From Lachnospiraceae bacterium (lineage in GTDB: Bacteria > Bacillota > Clostridia > Lachnospirales > Lachnospiraceae), in NCBI GenBank assembly GCA_900770225.1, contig CAAGJU010000192.1, positions 1 to 64,000 of the forward strand: a stretch of DNA of 64,000 bases, read 5' to 3'. This document shows positions 18,986 to 27,942 of this stretch, piece after piece. The notes beneath the pieces were generated by a model that was not told the DNA's origin, did no database searches, and was given only the letters and a program-made list of their open reading frames with translations. Position 1 is the first letter of the stretch; each line of letters starts with the position of its first letter. Made by a program: the position numbers and the translations under genes.

Positions 18986-20218
18986 ATGCAGGGTATTCTG
19001 ATGGCTTTGATTCTGCCCGCTTTCACAACAGCTGTCCTGCTGTGGCTGTGGCGGAAAAAGAAAACAGAGGGAATGGTCTTCCGCACCTGCATGATCGGCA
19101 CGGTTGTCGGCGCGTGCCTGATGATCCATGAAGCCATCTCCGGCGATATGCGAACGGTGACTGAGCTGGACGGAACGAGCGGTTCCAATGCGATGGAGAG
19201 CGTGGACCTTGAGGTGCAGGCCGACAGCGGAGAGGTCCTTCCGGTCACGATCCGCATACCGGAGAGGGAGTATTCGAACGAGGAGGCGCTGGCTATTCTG
19301 AAAAAGCAGGCGGCGGAACTGGATGGCCTGATCCTCGGAAAAAATACCTCCTTCGACAGAATTGAGTGGGATCTGGATTTGCCGGATTCCTTTGCGGAGA
19401 CAGGGACAGAGGTCAGCTGGTCCTCGTCCCGGCCGGATCTGATCGCCTGGGACGGTACACTGGGTGCGGAGGTTCCGCCCGGTACGGCTGCAACGCTGTA
19501 TGGTGCTTTGAAACTGGGAGAGACGGATTATGCCTATGAGCGGAATATCACACTCTATCCGTCAAGGGAGACGACAGCATGGAATACAGCGCTGCAGCAT
19601 GAAACGGAGGATGAGAACCGCGGCAATGCACCCGATGAAAAAATCCGTCTGCCGGAAGAATGGGACGGCAGAAAACTCACATGGTATGAGAAAAATAAAA
19701 AGACCGGCGGTCTCCTCTGCCTGCTCATGCTGCTCACTGCTTTTGCCGGGTGTTATATCCAGCGGCGCAAAAAAGAGGAAATTTCGGAAAAGCACAGGAA
19801 AGAAATGACCGTGCAGTATCCGGAGCTGATCTGTAAGATCAGGCTTTTTACATCGGCAGGGCTCAGCCTGCGGCAGTGTTTTCGCCGGCTGGCAGCGGAT
19901 AACCGGGAGATCGGCAGATGCAATTTTGAGATCGAAAACGGAACGCCGGAGGAAGAGGCATATGCCCATCTGGGCGAGCGGGTGGGAACGCAGGAATACC
20001 GGCGGCTGTCTCTGCTTCTCTGTCAGAGCAGAAAAAGAGGCGGAAGCCAGTTTTCACTCCAGCTGGCGGAGGAAGCGCAGAATGCCCTGGAAACCAGAAA
20101 AAGAAATGCGAAGGCGATCGGTGAAAAGGCGGCTGTGCGGATGGCACTTCCGCTGGGGCTGATGCTCCTGGATGTGCTGATCCTGATCATGGTTCCCGCG
20201 ATGCTTTCTTTTGGATAA
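18986..20218 (+). CDS. tadC: TadC-like platform protein with inserted aBig-type Ig domain
   Basis: 410 residues. N-terminal hydrophobic segments (about 1-50) are followed by a large predicted outside loop. Around residues 90-185 it carries the pattern of an atrophied bacterial Ig-like (aBig) domain (SWSSSRPDLIAWDGTL near 145-160, TLYGALKLG, YERNITLYP). Another membrane segment follows near 235-255, then a T2SSF-like cytoplasmic part (YPELICKIRLFTSAGLSLRQ, RKRGGSQFSLQLAEEAQNAL) and a C-terminal membrane segment. Position after tadB fits TadC. AAAGGAT precedes the ATG. The Ig insert is not part of the classical TadC. Confidence 0.83.
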   Translation: MQGILMALILPAFTTAVLLWLWRKKKTEGMVFRTCMIGTVVGACLMIHEAISGDMRTVTELDGTSGSNAMESVDLEVQADSGEVLPVTIRIPEREYSNEEALAILKKQAAELDGLILGKNTSFDRIEWDLDLPDSFAETGTEVSWSSSRPDLIAWDGTLGAEVPPGTAATLYGALKLGETDYAYERNITLYPSRETTAWNTALQHETEDENRGNAPDEKIRLPEEWDGRKLTWYEKNKKTGGLLCLLMLLTAFAGCYIQRRKKEEISEKHRKEMTVQYPELICKIRLFTSAGLSLRQCFRRLAADNREIGRCNFEIENGTPEEEAYAHLGERVGTQEYRRLSLLLCQSRKRGGSQFSLQLAEEAQNALETRKRNAKAIGEKAAVRMALPLGLMLLDVLILIMVPAMLSFG

Positions 20219-20236
20219 GCACTGATTTTACACAAG

Positions 20237-20322
20237 AATACAGAAGCCTCCACCCGCTTTCGCTCGTCCTCGCCAACCACCGGCGTCTGCGGATGGTTGC
20301 GGGGTGGAAGCATCTGTATCTC
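20237..20322. repeat. Dispersed palindromic repeat, family A
   Basis: The ends ATACAGAAGCCTCCACCC and GGGGTGGAAGCATCTGTAT form an imperfect inverted repeat. The core (CGCTCGTCCTCGCCAACCACCGGCGTCTGCGG) is shared with the 52415, 58252 and 61792 copies, whereas the ends match the window-start copy. It lies 18 bases past tadC. The rest of the gap to 20461 shows nothing else. Confidence 0.75.
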
Positions 20323-20461
20323 CGGACATTTTGCCTGAAGTTATGATTGGCTAATCGGGACAGCAGTATCAATGCGGAATTTCATGACAGAAATCTTTGT
20401 ATGTCGTAAAATGGGAAGGTCACTGAATGAATAATAGATCGCAGAATACAGGGAGACTGAC

Positions 20462-20863
20462 ATGGAAAAAGCATTTCATACATTAGAGGAAGTGCACGGA
20501 CACTTCGATAACGATCATTTTGCTGTGGATAACGGCATTGTCATAGAAGAATTCGGAGAAAAAATGGCCGTCTGCTCGGTGGAACTGACGGAGCATCACA
20601 GAAATGCCATGGGCAATGTCATGGGAGGCGTCGCTTTTACGCTTGCCGATTACACGTTTGCGGTTGCGGCGAGCAGCATGCATGTGCCGACGGTTACCAT
20701 GCAGGTGAGCCTCAATTTCCTTTCCAATGTGAAGGGGACGAAGCTGATCGCAAAAGCTACCTGCATCAAAGACGGACGCAGTTCGGCTGTGTACAACGTC
20801 GATGTCAGAGATAATACCGGCCGGGACATTGCGCAGTTTGTCGTCACGGGATTCAAATTGTAA
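20462..20863 (+). CDS. PaaI-family hotdog thioesterase
   Basis: 133-residue hotdog-fold acyl-CoA thioesterase. The core HHRNAMGNVMGGVAFTLADY (residues 42-61) is the family signature, with the Asp in TLADYTFAVAA as likely catalytic residue. The second half, VPTVTMQVSLNFLSNVKGTKL, fits the dimer-forming strands. GGGAG lies 6 bases before the ATG. It sits inside the Tad region but is on its own transcript unit by spacing; a role in the pilus is not suggested. Confidence 0.88.
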   Translation: MEKAFHTLEEVHGHFDNDHFAVDNGIVIEEFGEKMAVCSVELTEHHRNAMGNVMGGVAFTLADYTFAVAASSMHVPTVTMQVSLNFLSNVKGTKLIAKATCIKDGRSSAVYNVDVRDNTGRDIAQFVVTGFKL

Positions 20864-20952
20864 TGGCAGGCAAAACCCCAAAGCCTGTATATTCCACCAG
20901 AGCAGGTTGATGCGACAGGGCTTCCATCTGGGACGTAAAATTCAAGTAAAAA

Positions 20953-21070
20953 ACTTCAACGTACGACAGCGGAACTTCAGCTGATGCACGGTAGAACTTC
21001 AATTGTGAAACAGTAGAACTTCAGCTGATGCATAGTAGAACTTCAATCGTGAAACAATAGTACTTTATCC
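20953..21070. repeat. 22-bp minisatellite downstream of thioesterase gene
   Basis: Six copies of ACTTCA(A/G)... start at 20953, 20974, 20996, 21018, 21040 and 21062. Two unit types alternate (ACTTCAGCTGATGCA and ACTTCAATTGTGAAA), so the higher-order period is 44 bp. It lies between convergent genes. Confidence 0.85.
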
Positions 21071-21109
21071 ATGGAACGTCATGGAACGCAGACGGCATAA
21101 AATCAGCGC

Positions 21110-21814
21110 TCAGGCTTCCGGATGCTCGTGCTCGCTGGCAGCCTGCTTTTTCTCATAGTCCGTGAACATCATGATCAGCGAGCAGATCAGCAGCACGGAA
21201 CTGAACAGAATGGAGCGGATGCCCCAGAGTCCGACGAAACGGCTGCCGGCGATCGCGCCGATGACAAAGCACAGGATGATGTCAAAATAAATAAAGGCAT
21301 TCGACAGATATTTGCGTTCTCTGGTGTGCATATAATGACACAGATTATGCACGCCGGAGCGCAGATTGCCGATGCACATGGTCGTTGCCATACTGTTGCC
21401 ATGCGTTTTTCGGAAGCTCTGTACCTGAATGCCGCAGGCGAACGAGGTAAGGGCATTAGCCAGATTATTGACGGACAGAGGAATAAAGCTGACGCCGGCG
21501 AGGATCAGGGCTTCGATCAGTACAGCCACCTGGCGCCAGTGAAAAAAGCGATGTCCGACGTGACGCATACGGACCTCTTCAGCAAGCAGGATGCCGAATG
21601 CAAACGACATGAACGGAAGAAGGTATCTCAGAGACGTATAAAAATTGCCTTCTGACAGATTGACACCGAACAACAGTATATTGCCCGTCTGCGCGTTAGC
21701 GAATACATGGTCGCGCTGCAGATAGGAATACGCATCCATAAATCCACCTGAGACAGCAAGAACAGAGTTCAGGCGAATGGATTCAGACATTTGCCTGGTT
21801 TGAACATTTCTCAT
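21110..21814 (-). CDS. DUF1275 (YoaK-like) membrane protein
   Basis: 234 residues with about six hydrophobic segments. The N-terminal SGGFMDAYSYLQRDHVFANA, followed by QTGNILLFG, is the DUF1275/YoaK signature. The function is unknown in the family. GGGAG lies 9 bases upstream of the ATG at 21814; a GTG at 21817 is an alternative start. It is transcribed against the surrounding Tad genes, so it is an insertion in the locus rather than part of it. Confidence 0.85.
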   Translation of the reverse strand: MRNVQTRQMSESIRLNSVLAVSGGFMDAYSYLQRDHVFANAQTGNILLFGVNLSEGNFYTSLRYLLPFMSFAFGILLAEEVRMRHVGHRFFHWRQVAVLIEALILAGVSFIPLSVNNLANALTSFACGIQVQSFRKTHGNSMATTMCIGNLRSGVHNLCHYMHTRERKYLSNAFIYFDIILCFVIGAIAGSRFVGLWGIRSILFSSVLLICSLIMMFTDYEKKQAASEHEHPEA

Positions 21815-21885
21815 CACTCATCACTCCCATATCCATACATTTTCCTGTTCAGCATAGCATCATACACGAATTTTATCATCGGATT

Positions 21886-22050
21886 TTTCACATTCAGAGA
21901 GTATCACATCTTTTCTTACATTCAAGGTATCACAGCATTTCTTACATGCAGGGCATCACAGCTTATTTTACATCAAGGACGTCGCAGTTTTTCTTACACT
22001 CAGGGCATGATAGCCTTTCTTATATTCAGGGCGTCACAGGTTTTCTTAAT
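21886..22050. repeat. 26-bp minisatellite upstream of the Flp pilin gene
   Basis: About six copies of TTCTTACATTCAGGGCATCACAG-like units with a 26-bp period between the divergent DUF1275 and flp genes. Copies differ by scattered substitutions. Confidence 0.85.
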
Positions 22051-22183
22051 CAGAGTGCCGTCGTTTTATTCACAGCGTATGGCCTGTAAATTTGCAAATC
22101 ATTTTTTCTGCTGATATTCGCATATCTGGCCCTTTCGGGGGTAAGTGCGGCCGGAGCAGGAGGCTGCGGGAAAGGAGATGCTT

Positions 22184-22372
22184 ATGAAGATATTCCAGTT
22201 CCTCGGAGATCAACTCCGATCCTTATATCGCGAAGAAGACGCGATATCCACCGTTGAAATCATATTGATCATTGTGGTGCTGATTGCTTTAGTTGTTATT
22301 TTCCGTGATCAGCTCAAGAGTCTTGTCAGCAGTATTCTGTCGAAGATCACCACACAGGCGAACAGTGTATAA
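22184..22372 (+). CDS. flp: Flp-type (type IVb) prepilin
   Basis: 62-residue major pilin candidate. A short leader MKIFQFLGDQLRSLYREEDA is followed by a hydrophobic stretch ISTVEIILIIVVLIALVVIF with Glu five residues in, as in prepilins processed by A24 peptidases before the hydrophobic segment. A short polar tail ends TTQANSV. The ATG at 22184 was chosen because AAAGGAG lies 6 bases upstream. It is followed by a 46-bp minisatellite whose first unit includes the last codons of this gene. Confidence 0.9.
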   Translation: MKIFQFLGDQLRSLYREEDAISTVEIILIIVVLIALVVIFRDQLKSLVSSILSKITTQANSV

Positions 22373-22510
22373 CACTTCAGAGAGACAGCGCTCGGTATTT
22401 CTGGCAAACAGTGTACAGCACTTAAGAAAGACAGCACTCGACACCTCTGGCATACAGTGTATAGCACATTAGAAAGACAGCGCCCGACACCTCGGGCAAA
22501 CAGCGTTTAA
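22358..22510 (+). repeat. 46-bp minisatellite starting in the flp 3' end
   Basis: Units start at 22358, 22404, 22450 and 22496 (GCRAACAGTGTA...AGACAGCRCYCG), with an exact 46-bp spacing. The first copy contains the final pilin codons and stop. The fourth is partial and ends before the ribosome site of the DUF5702 gene. Confidence 0.9.
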
Positions 22511-22531
22511 ACACAGGAAAGGGAAGGCCCC

Positions 22532-23989
22532 GTGAAAAGAGGAAGCATCACATTATATCTGTGCATGACCCTGCTCGTCATGCTGGCTCTGATTTTTGCA
22601 GGGCTTTCTTCCGCACGTATCTCCGCCCGGCGTGTCGTGCTGGCAGCCGGCGCGGAGGAAAGTCTGTATTCCGTGTTTGCCGGGTATGACAGAGATTTAT
22701 TCGACCAATACGGACTTCTTTTTCTCGATGCATCCTACGGAGGCAGTGAAGCGGATTATGCACAGGTCAGGAAAGAAATCCTTTCATATGCCGGGCCGGT
22801 CATTATGCCCGATCAGCAGAGCTTATTGGGAAAAAATCTGTGCGGGCTTGCTCTGAATGAAGGAGACACCGCCATCACAGGATATGTACTGGCGTCGGAT
22901 GACGGTGGAACAGCCTTTCGACGGCAGGTCTGTGAGCAGATGCGGGAACAGCTGGGAGAAGCCGGCCTGGCATTGCTGAAGAGCAGGCTTCATAACGAAC
23001 AGGAGACCCAGAACAGCACTACACAACAGCGCGATCGGATCGATTCCTCAACGGCAGAGGAATATTACCGTGCCGACAAGGAATCGGGACGTGTGCGGGA
23101 GGCTTCCGCAAACGATCCTCTGCCGGACGATCCGTCAGAGGCGGTCAGTTCCGCGAGGAGCAGATGGGGCATCCTCTCTCTGGTTGTGCCATCCACGCAC
23201 AGTATCTCCGCTGGAAAGGCGGAAATCGCGGATTTTCCGAGCCACAGGACGCTGCAGACGGGGATGTCCATGGTCCCGTCGGCAGATGAAGGCGGCGATG
23301 CGGAAGTAAAGCTTCTTCTGCAGGAATTTCTGATGCAGAACTTTCCCTCCTATACCGACGGAGAGACGGGAGACGGGCTCTTATATCAGGTGGAATATGC
23401 CATTGGCGGTAAAAAATCTGATGAAGAAAATCTGAGGGTGACCGCCCGAAAGCTGCTCTGGCTGCGGGAAGCCGCCAACATGGTCTATCTGATGAAGAAC
23501 ACGGAAAAGAGAGCACTCTGTGAAAATACGGCGGAGGCAATCTGTACCATCCTCCTGATACCGGAAATGGCGCCGGTGCTTGCTTTTGCCATTGAGGCGG
23601 GCTGGGCCTACGCCGAGAGCGTGCTCGATGTGCAGGAACTGCTCGATGGCGGAAAAATCGCCTTGGTCAAGGACGACGCATCCTGGCAGCTGGATTACGG
23701 AGCGCTCGCCTCCTTCACAAGGGGAGGGTACAGGCACAGCAGCGAGCATGGCCTGAATTATGAGGAATATCTTCGGCTGCTTTTGCTGACCAGATCATCG
23801 GAATCCGTGACAAATGCGCTGATGGATCTGACGGAATACAACATCCGGCAGGAGGACGGCCGGAAAAATTTCCGCATAGACTCCTGCGTGGATGCCCTGC
23901 GGGCAGAGATCGTGGCGGATGCCGGAGGCGTTTCCTATACCTGCAGCCGCAGCTATGGATACGACATGATCCTGGGTTTGAGATCGTGA
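22532..23989 (+). CDS. DUF5702-family Tad-associated protein
   Basis: 485 residues. One N-terminal membrane anchor (ITLYLCMTLLVMLALIFAGL) follows a short basic start, then a long extracytoplasmic region starting SARISARRVVLAAGAEESLYSVFAGYDRDLFDQYGL cut here into the family pattern of DUF5702 proteins found in clostridial Tad loci. They resemble TadG-like minor components, but the role is unproven. GTG start with GGGAAGG upstream. Residues ~155-235 are hydrophilic and poorly conserved looking. Position between flp and the TadE-like gene fits. Confidence 0.75.
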   Translation: MKRGSITLYLCMTLLVMLALIFAGLSSARISARRVVLAAGAEESLYSVFAGYDRDLFDQYGLLFLDASYGGSEADYAQVRKEILSYAGPVIMPDQQSLLGKNLCGLALNEGDTAITGYVLASDDGGTAFRRQVCEQMREQLGEAGLALLKSRLHNEQETQNSTTQQRDRIDSSTAEEYYRADKESGRVREASANDPLPDDPSEAVSSARSRWGILSLVVPSTHSISAGKAEIADFPSHRTLQTGMSMVPSADEGGDAEVKLLLQEFLMQNFPSYTDGETGDGLLYQVEYAIGGKKSDEENLRVTARKLLWLREAANMVYLMKNTEKRALCENTAEAICTILLIPEMAPVLAFAIEAGWAYAESVLDVQELLDGGKIALVKDDASWQLDYGALASFTRGGYRHSSEHGLNYEEYLRLLLLTRSSESVTNALMDLTEYNIRQEDGRKNFRIDSCVDALRAEIVADAGGVSYTCSRSYGYDMILGLRS

Positions 23990-24389
23990 TTTGGGGTTCA
24001 TGATGATTATGCCGGATCTGAGTCGAGGGTTCTGAGCTTGAAATCGAGAGTTTTGCTCATGCGTAGCAGGCTTTTATCTGTATGGAGTGCAGAGGCCGGG
24101 GCTTTCAGGGAAGACACAGATATTCATGTATGGAGTTTTACATGCCGTGCGGGAATCAGGGGTAAATACAGCAGATGCTGGGAAAGGAAGGGTATCTCCG
24201 TTGAAGGTAAAGAGAAACAGACGACCGGATTCCCGCACGCTGCAAACCTGCCTGCATGACATGACGACGAACAGCAGGCAGGCCGGACATTTGCATGGAA
24301 TAACAGCCTGCTGCGCATCGGAAGAATACATAGATACAGAGGCGTCTGGGGCGGAAAAATATATACAGAGAAATGGAGCGGATACACAG
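23990..24389 (+). other. Intergenic stretch without a convincing gene
   Basis: 400 bases between the DUF5702 gene and the TadE-like gene. A short direct repeat (GAGTCGAGGGTTCTG / AAATCGAGAGTTTTG) lies at 24018-24053. The TadE frame is open through most of it (from 24087), but the translation is Cys/Arg/His-rich without family features, so it is taken as leader or decayed sequence. Confidence 0.45.
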
Positions 24390-25106
24390 GTGAAGAAATC
24401 CAGACATTCCGGACTGCTGCGAGGTAAAAATAACAGAAGAAAGTCGGCAGCGGCCAGGGGAAGCCTGACGGTAGAAGCGGCGATGGCTGTGCCATTATTT
24501 TTTCTCAGTGTGGTTACACTGATCTGCCTGATGGATCTGTACAGCCAGATTGCCCTGCGGACCGTGGATCTGATGCAGAAAGCGGAAAAGACCGGCGTGA
24601 TATGGGGGATGACCGGGGCATCTGAGGAGCAGATCATTGATCTGCAGAATCCGGTCGTTTACAAAACCAGATGGTTCCCGGAGAGCCGGGGCGTTGTGCT
24701 GGCTGCCTGCCGCGGCAGGGTGCGGGCCTGGACCGGAAGAAAAGTAGAGGACAAAGAAACGACGGCGCCGTCGGATGGAGACCGGCTTGTCTATGTGACG
24801 GAACACGGTACGGTATATCACACGTCGGCGACATGTTCGCATCTGAATCTGGGCATCAAAAGCACGACGGCGGCAGCGGCTGAAAATAAGAGAAACTACA
24901 GCGGTCACAAATATTATACCTGCGACAAATGCATGAAGCATGCGGAAGCGAATGGAACCGTTTATCTGACGGAATATGGCGAGAAGTACCACTGTTCGCC
25001 GGATTGCAGCGGGCTCACCAGAACTGTGAGAATGGTACCGCAGGCGGAGCTTGGCAATATGCGGGAATGCAGGGACTGCGCCGCGCACAGAGCACACGGG
25101 GGATAA
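24390..25106 (+). CDS. TadE-like pseudopilin with duplicated Cys-motif C-terminus
   Basis: 238 residues from a GTG at 24390 (GGAG 11 bases upstream). RGSLTVEAAMAVPLFFLSVV is the TadE-type processing and membrane motif. The C-terminal ~105 residues carry two copies of a VY(V/L)TE(H/Y)G..YH....C..L motif, each followed by a CxxC (CDKC and CRDC). This pattern suggests a small metal-binding or surface module fused to the pseudopilin. The frame is open to 24087, so a longer protein is possible. The second A24 peptidase follows. Confidence 0.72.
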   Translation: MKKSRHSGLLRGKNNRRKSAAARGSLTVEAAMAVPLFFLSVVTLICLMDLYSQIALRTVDLMQKAEKTGVIWGMTGASEEQIIDLQNPVVYKTRWFPESRGVVLAACRGRVRAWTGRKVEDKETTAPSDGDRLVYVTEHGTVYHTSATCSHLNLGIKSTTAAAAENKRNYSGHKYYTCDKCMKHAEANGTVYLTEYGEKYHCSPDCSGLTRTVRMVPQAELGNMRECRDCAAHRAHGG

Positions 25107-25143
25107 TGTACGGGTCGAATTAATGATAAGAGAAGGAAATGTC

Positions 25144-25587
25144 ATGACAACGTATCAGCTTGAAATCGCTGTGCTCCTGGCACCGCTGGGCATTCTGGCC
25201 TTCAATATACCTTCGGATATCCGGCGGAGAAAAATCTGTCCCTCGCTTACGCTCTTCGGCGCAGCGGCAGGAATTGCTTTTCGCGCAATTCTTCTGTATC
25301 CGGAGCGAGGAGGCGCAGGCACAGTGCTGTCTGTTCTTCTGTCTCTCCTGCCGGGGGCTTTGCTGCTCCTGCTTGCCAGGCTCACGGAAGAAAAAGTGGG
25401 TTATGGCGACGGTATCATGCTGCTGATGCTGGGATGCTGGACAGGCGCGGCTGCGGCAGCTGGTTCCTTTCTCCTTGCACTTTTTTACGCGGCGATCGTG
25501 GGTGCGGTTTCAGGGAAAAAAGAAGTCCCGTTTGTTCCTTATCTGGCAGCGGGATTCCTGTCCGTTATGGTGGTTCGCCTGCTGTAG
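25144..25587 (+). CDS. A24-family prepilin peptidase, second copy
   Basis: 147-residue membrane aspartic protease. The first Asp is in NIPSDIRRRKI and the second in the GxGD-type motif GYGDG, with hydrophobic segments around both. AAGGAAA precedes the ATG at 25144; the frame is open upstream but overlaps the TadE-like gene. It differs in sequence from the peptidase at 14800, so it is not a recent duplicate. It is placed between two TadE-like genes. Confidence 0.82.
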   Translation: MTTYQLEIAVLLAPLGILAFNIPSDIRRRKICPSLTLFGAAAGIAFRAILLYPERGGAGTVLSVLLSLLPGALLLLLARLTEEKVGYGDGIMLLMLGCWTGAAAAAGSFLLALFYAAIVGAVSGKKEVPFVPYLAAGFLSVMVVRLL

Positions 25588-25643
25588 AAACAGGTATTTG
25601 CAGGTATTTGTCAATTTTCCGGTGCCTGAGGAGAATGTGATAT

Positions 25644-25770
25644 AAAAGCTCAAATGCTGGTGCAGGACAACGAACCATGATAAAAAGGCACATATGCTGA
25701 TGCAGGACAACGAACCATGATAAAAAGGCACATATGCTGATCAGAACAATGGATCATGATAAAAGAGCGG
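25644..25770 (+). repeat. 40-bp minisatellite upstream of second TadE-like gene
   Basis: Three copies (about 25644, 25684, 25724) of AAAGGCACATATGCTGATGC plus AGGACAACGAACCATGATAA, period 40. The third diverges into the ribosome site region of the next gene. Confidence 0.9.
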
Positions 25771-25781
25771 TTTGGAGGACT

Positions 25782-26279
25782 ATGAAAATAAAGAGAAGAA
25801 GGTCAGGCCATTATTTTTCGCTCGATGGACTGAGCAGAGGCAGTATGACGGTAGAGGCTTCGTTTGTCATTCCCATCATTGTCATCGTGATCGCTGCACT
25901 GCTGACGCTGCTGTTCTATGTCCACAACCGGTGCTGGTATACGAATGCCGCACTGGAGAGCGCCATGATGGGAAATGCCCGGTTTACCGGCGGGGATGAT
26001 GAAGGGGTTTCGCTGGAACAGGCGGGCAGGGAAGCAGAAAACAGGGCTGAACAGCGGGCGGTGGATCAGACGATGCCGGGCACGACACCTTCTTACGAGG
26101 TGAAGTGCGGCAGGCAGGGTACGTCAGTGACATTTCAGGGGCAGAAATATTCCATGTTTGCCAAATATTTTGATGATGCTCTGATAGAAGAATCGGTGGA
26201 CAGAATCTGGCCGGCCGGGCAGATCCGCGCTGCGCGGAATTTGCGCAGTTTTGGCGAGGCGCTGACCGGCGGCGAGTAG
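25782..26279 (+). CDS. TadE-like pseudopilin
   Basis: 165 residues. RGSMTVEASFVIPIIVIVIA near residues 20-39 is the TadE-type motif with its membrane helix, then an extracytoplasmic part with few aromatic clusters (QGQKYSMFAKYFDDAL). GGAGG lies just upstream of the ATG at 25782; upstream in-frame codons belong to the minisatellite. The FHA protein gene follows after 13 bases, suggesting one operon. Confidence 0.8.
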   Translation: MKIKRRRSGHYFSLDGLSRGSMTVEASFVIPIIVIVIAALLTLLFYVHNRCWYTNAALESAMMGNARFTGGDDEGVSLEQAGREAENRAEQRAVDQTMPGTTPSYEVKCGRQGTSVTFQGQKYSMFAKYFDDALIEESVDRIWPAGQIRAARNLRSFGEALTGGE

Positions 26280-26292
26280 CAGGGAGGCGGGC

Positions 26293-27939
26293 GTGAAAAC
26301 AGCTTATCGGCAGAATGTAGATCATCATGACATGATTCTTTCTGGCGGGGCGGAAATTGACCGGAATGCCTATCCGCTCCATATGATCAGGGAAAATGCT
26401 ATACCGGGGTTTCTCCGCTGTCGGACAGAAGAGATGGACGGAGAGCTTCTGTTTTGCTATGACATCACATCTATGCAGACGCTGCAGTCGGTCATGGAAA
26501 GTCAGGAAGTCGATGCGGTGCTTCTGCGGATGCTTTTTCTGCTGATCCCTGATGCCATGGAGACGCTTGAGGAATATCTGCTGGACCCTCAGGGCCTGCT
26601 GCTTTCGCCTGACATGATCTATCTGAACCAGGAAAGAGATCAGATGCGGTTCTGCTATTATCCGGGTGCGGAAGCGGGACTGACGGAATCGCTTCAACAG
26701 CTCGGCGAAGGCATCCTGCCGCGGCTGGATCATAAGGACAGAGAGGCCGTTGTTCTCGGTTATGCTTTTTATCAGAAGTGCTGTGATCAGACAGAAGAGG
26801 TTCCCGTTGATTTTTTCAGAAATATGGTGAGGGAAACCGGTCCGGAGGATCCGGCGGAGCAGCACGAGGAGGCAGAGGAAGAACAGCGCAGACAGGAAGA
26901 GATCGTCAATGCGTTCTTCGAAGAGGATGACAGGAAGGCTAAAAATAATGGCCGCCGGAAGTCCGGGAAAAAGAAGGACGGGAAGAAGTTTGCCTTCTTT
27001 CAGAAATTCAGGCGGAAGGAGCCGGAATATGAGATTTTGAGCTGGGAGGTTCCGGAACAGGAAGCGCAGAGATGGGAGGATTCGAAACAGGATGTACCGG
27101 GTCCGCAGGAGTTTGGACGGCGGAAGTCGGGGCACGGGAAGCGGAAAATTTCTGACGGATGGCGGGAGCATGCGGCGATTGCAGACGATGACGCATATTT
27201 TCCCGACAGTGATGAAATAAATCCTGCCGACAGAAAACCTGCATCTGGGAAGAAAACAGAAGCATACGTTACGAAGGACCATGCGCATATCAGAGAAGCA
27301 CAGACCATTTATAGTAATGCAGACACCGAAAAAACGCTGAAATATATCTGCGACGAAAAAATACACCTTGGAAATGCACCGGAATATATCAAAGAATCTG
27401 CTGCATATAATTTTGCAGGAAGGAAGGGGATTGCTGCAGCGGAGAAGCCAGTTGAGTGCGGAATCAATGCATATGATGAAGAAGCAGAAACGCAGATCCT
27501 GAAGGCGTTTTCGGCGGGCGGGGATGGCCCTGTGCCGGCGAAGCTGGTGTATGTCGGATCAGCCAGAAAGAATACGCAGGTTTTTCTGCAGCCGGGGCAG
27601 GAATTTGCTTTGCATCAGCTGATGTATGTCATCGGCAAGAGCAGCAGGGCAGCGGATGTCGTGCTTCCGTCTCCGGCCGTGAGTAGATCACATGCCAGGA
27701 TTGTCTGGGTGTCATCGGAGGATGATCATAACGTAATGTCCGATTTCAGAGTGCGTGCAGACAGAGATACTGATTCGTGGAAAGGCTACGTCCTCCGGGA
27801 CCTGCATTCAAAAAACGGAACAGCAGTCAATGGCCAATTGCTGAATCCGGACGAAGAAATGCCACTGCATGACGGGGATGAAATCCTGTTTGCGGATCTG
27901 ATTTTCCGGTATATAATTGAAGACATGCAGGAAAAATGA
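26293..27939 (+). CDS. DUF6382/FHA-domain protein of the Tad locus
   Basis: 548 residues. The N-terminal ~190 residues match the DUF6382 type found with Tad genes in clostridia (ITSMQTLQSVMESQEVD, LYL-type helices). The middle 190-430 is charged and repetitive (Glu/Lys/Arg-rich). Residues about 435-545 form a forkhead-associated domain: GKSSRAADVVLPSPAVSRSH, then NGTAVNGQ and a closing hydrophobic strand. FHA domains bind phosphothreonine, so pilus assembly may be tied to Ser/Thr kinase signalling (inference). GTG start with GGGAGGCGG upstream. Confidence 0.83.
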   Translation: MKTAYRQNVDHHDMILSGGAEIDRNAYPLHMIRENAIPGFLRCRTEEMDGELLFCYDITSMQTLQSVMESQEVDAVLLRMLFLLIPDAMETLEEYLLDPQGLLLSPDMIYLNQERDQMRFCYYPGAEAGLTESLQQLGEGILPRLDHKDREAVVLGYAFYQKCCDQTEEVPVDFFRNMVRETGPEDPAEQHEEAEEEQRRQEEIVNAFFEEDDRKAKNNGRRKSGKKKDGKKFAFFQKFRRKEPEYEILSWEVPEQEAQRWEDSKQDVPGPQEFGRRKSGHGKRKISDGWREHAAIADDDAYFPDSDEINPADRKPASGKKTEAYVTKDHAHIREAQTIYSNADTEKTLKYICDEKIHLGNAPEYIKESAAYNFAGRKGIAAAEKPVECGINAYDEEAETQILKAFSAGGDGPVPAKLVYVGSARKNTQVFLQPGQEFALHQLMYVIGKSSRAADVVLPSPAVSRSHARIVWVSSEDDHNVMSDFRVRADRDTDSWKGYVLRDLHSKNGTAVNGQLLNPDEEMPLHDGDEILFADLIFRYIIEDMQEK

Positions 27940-27942
27940 AAC

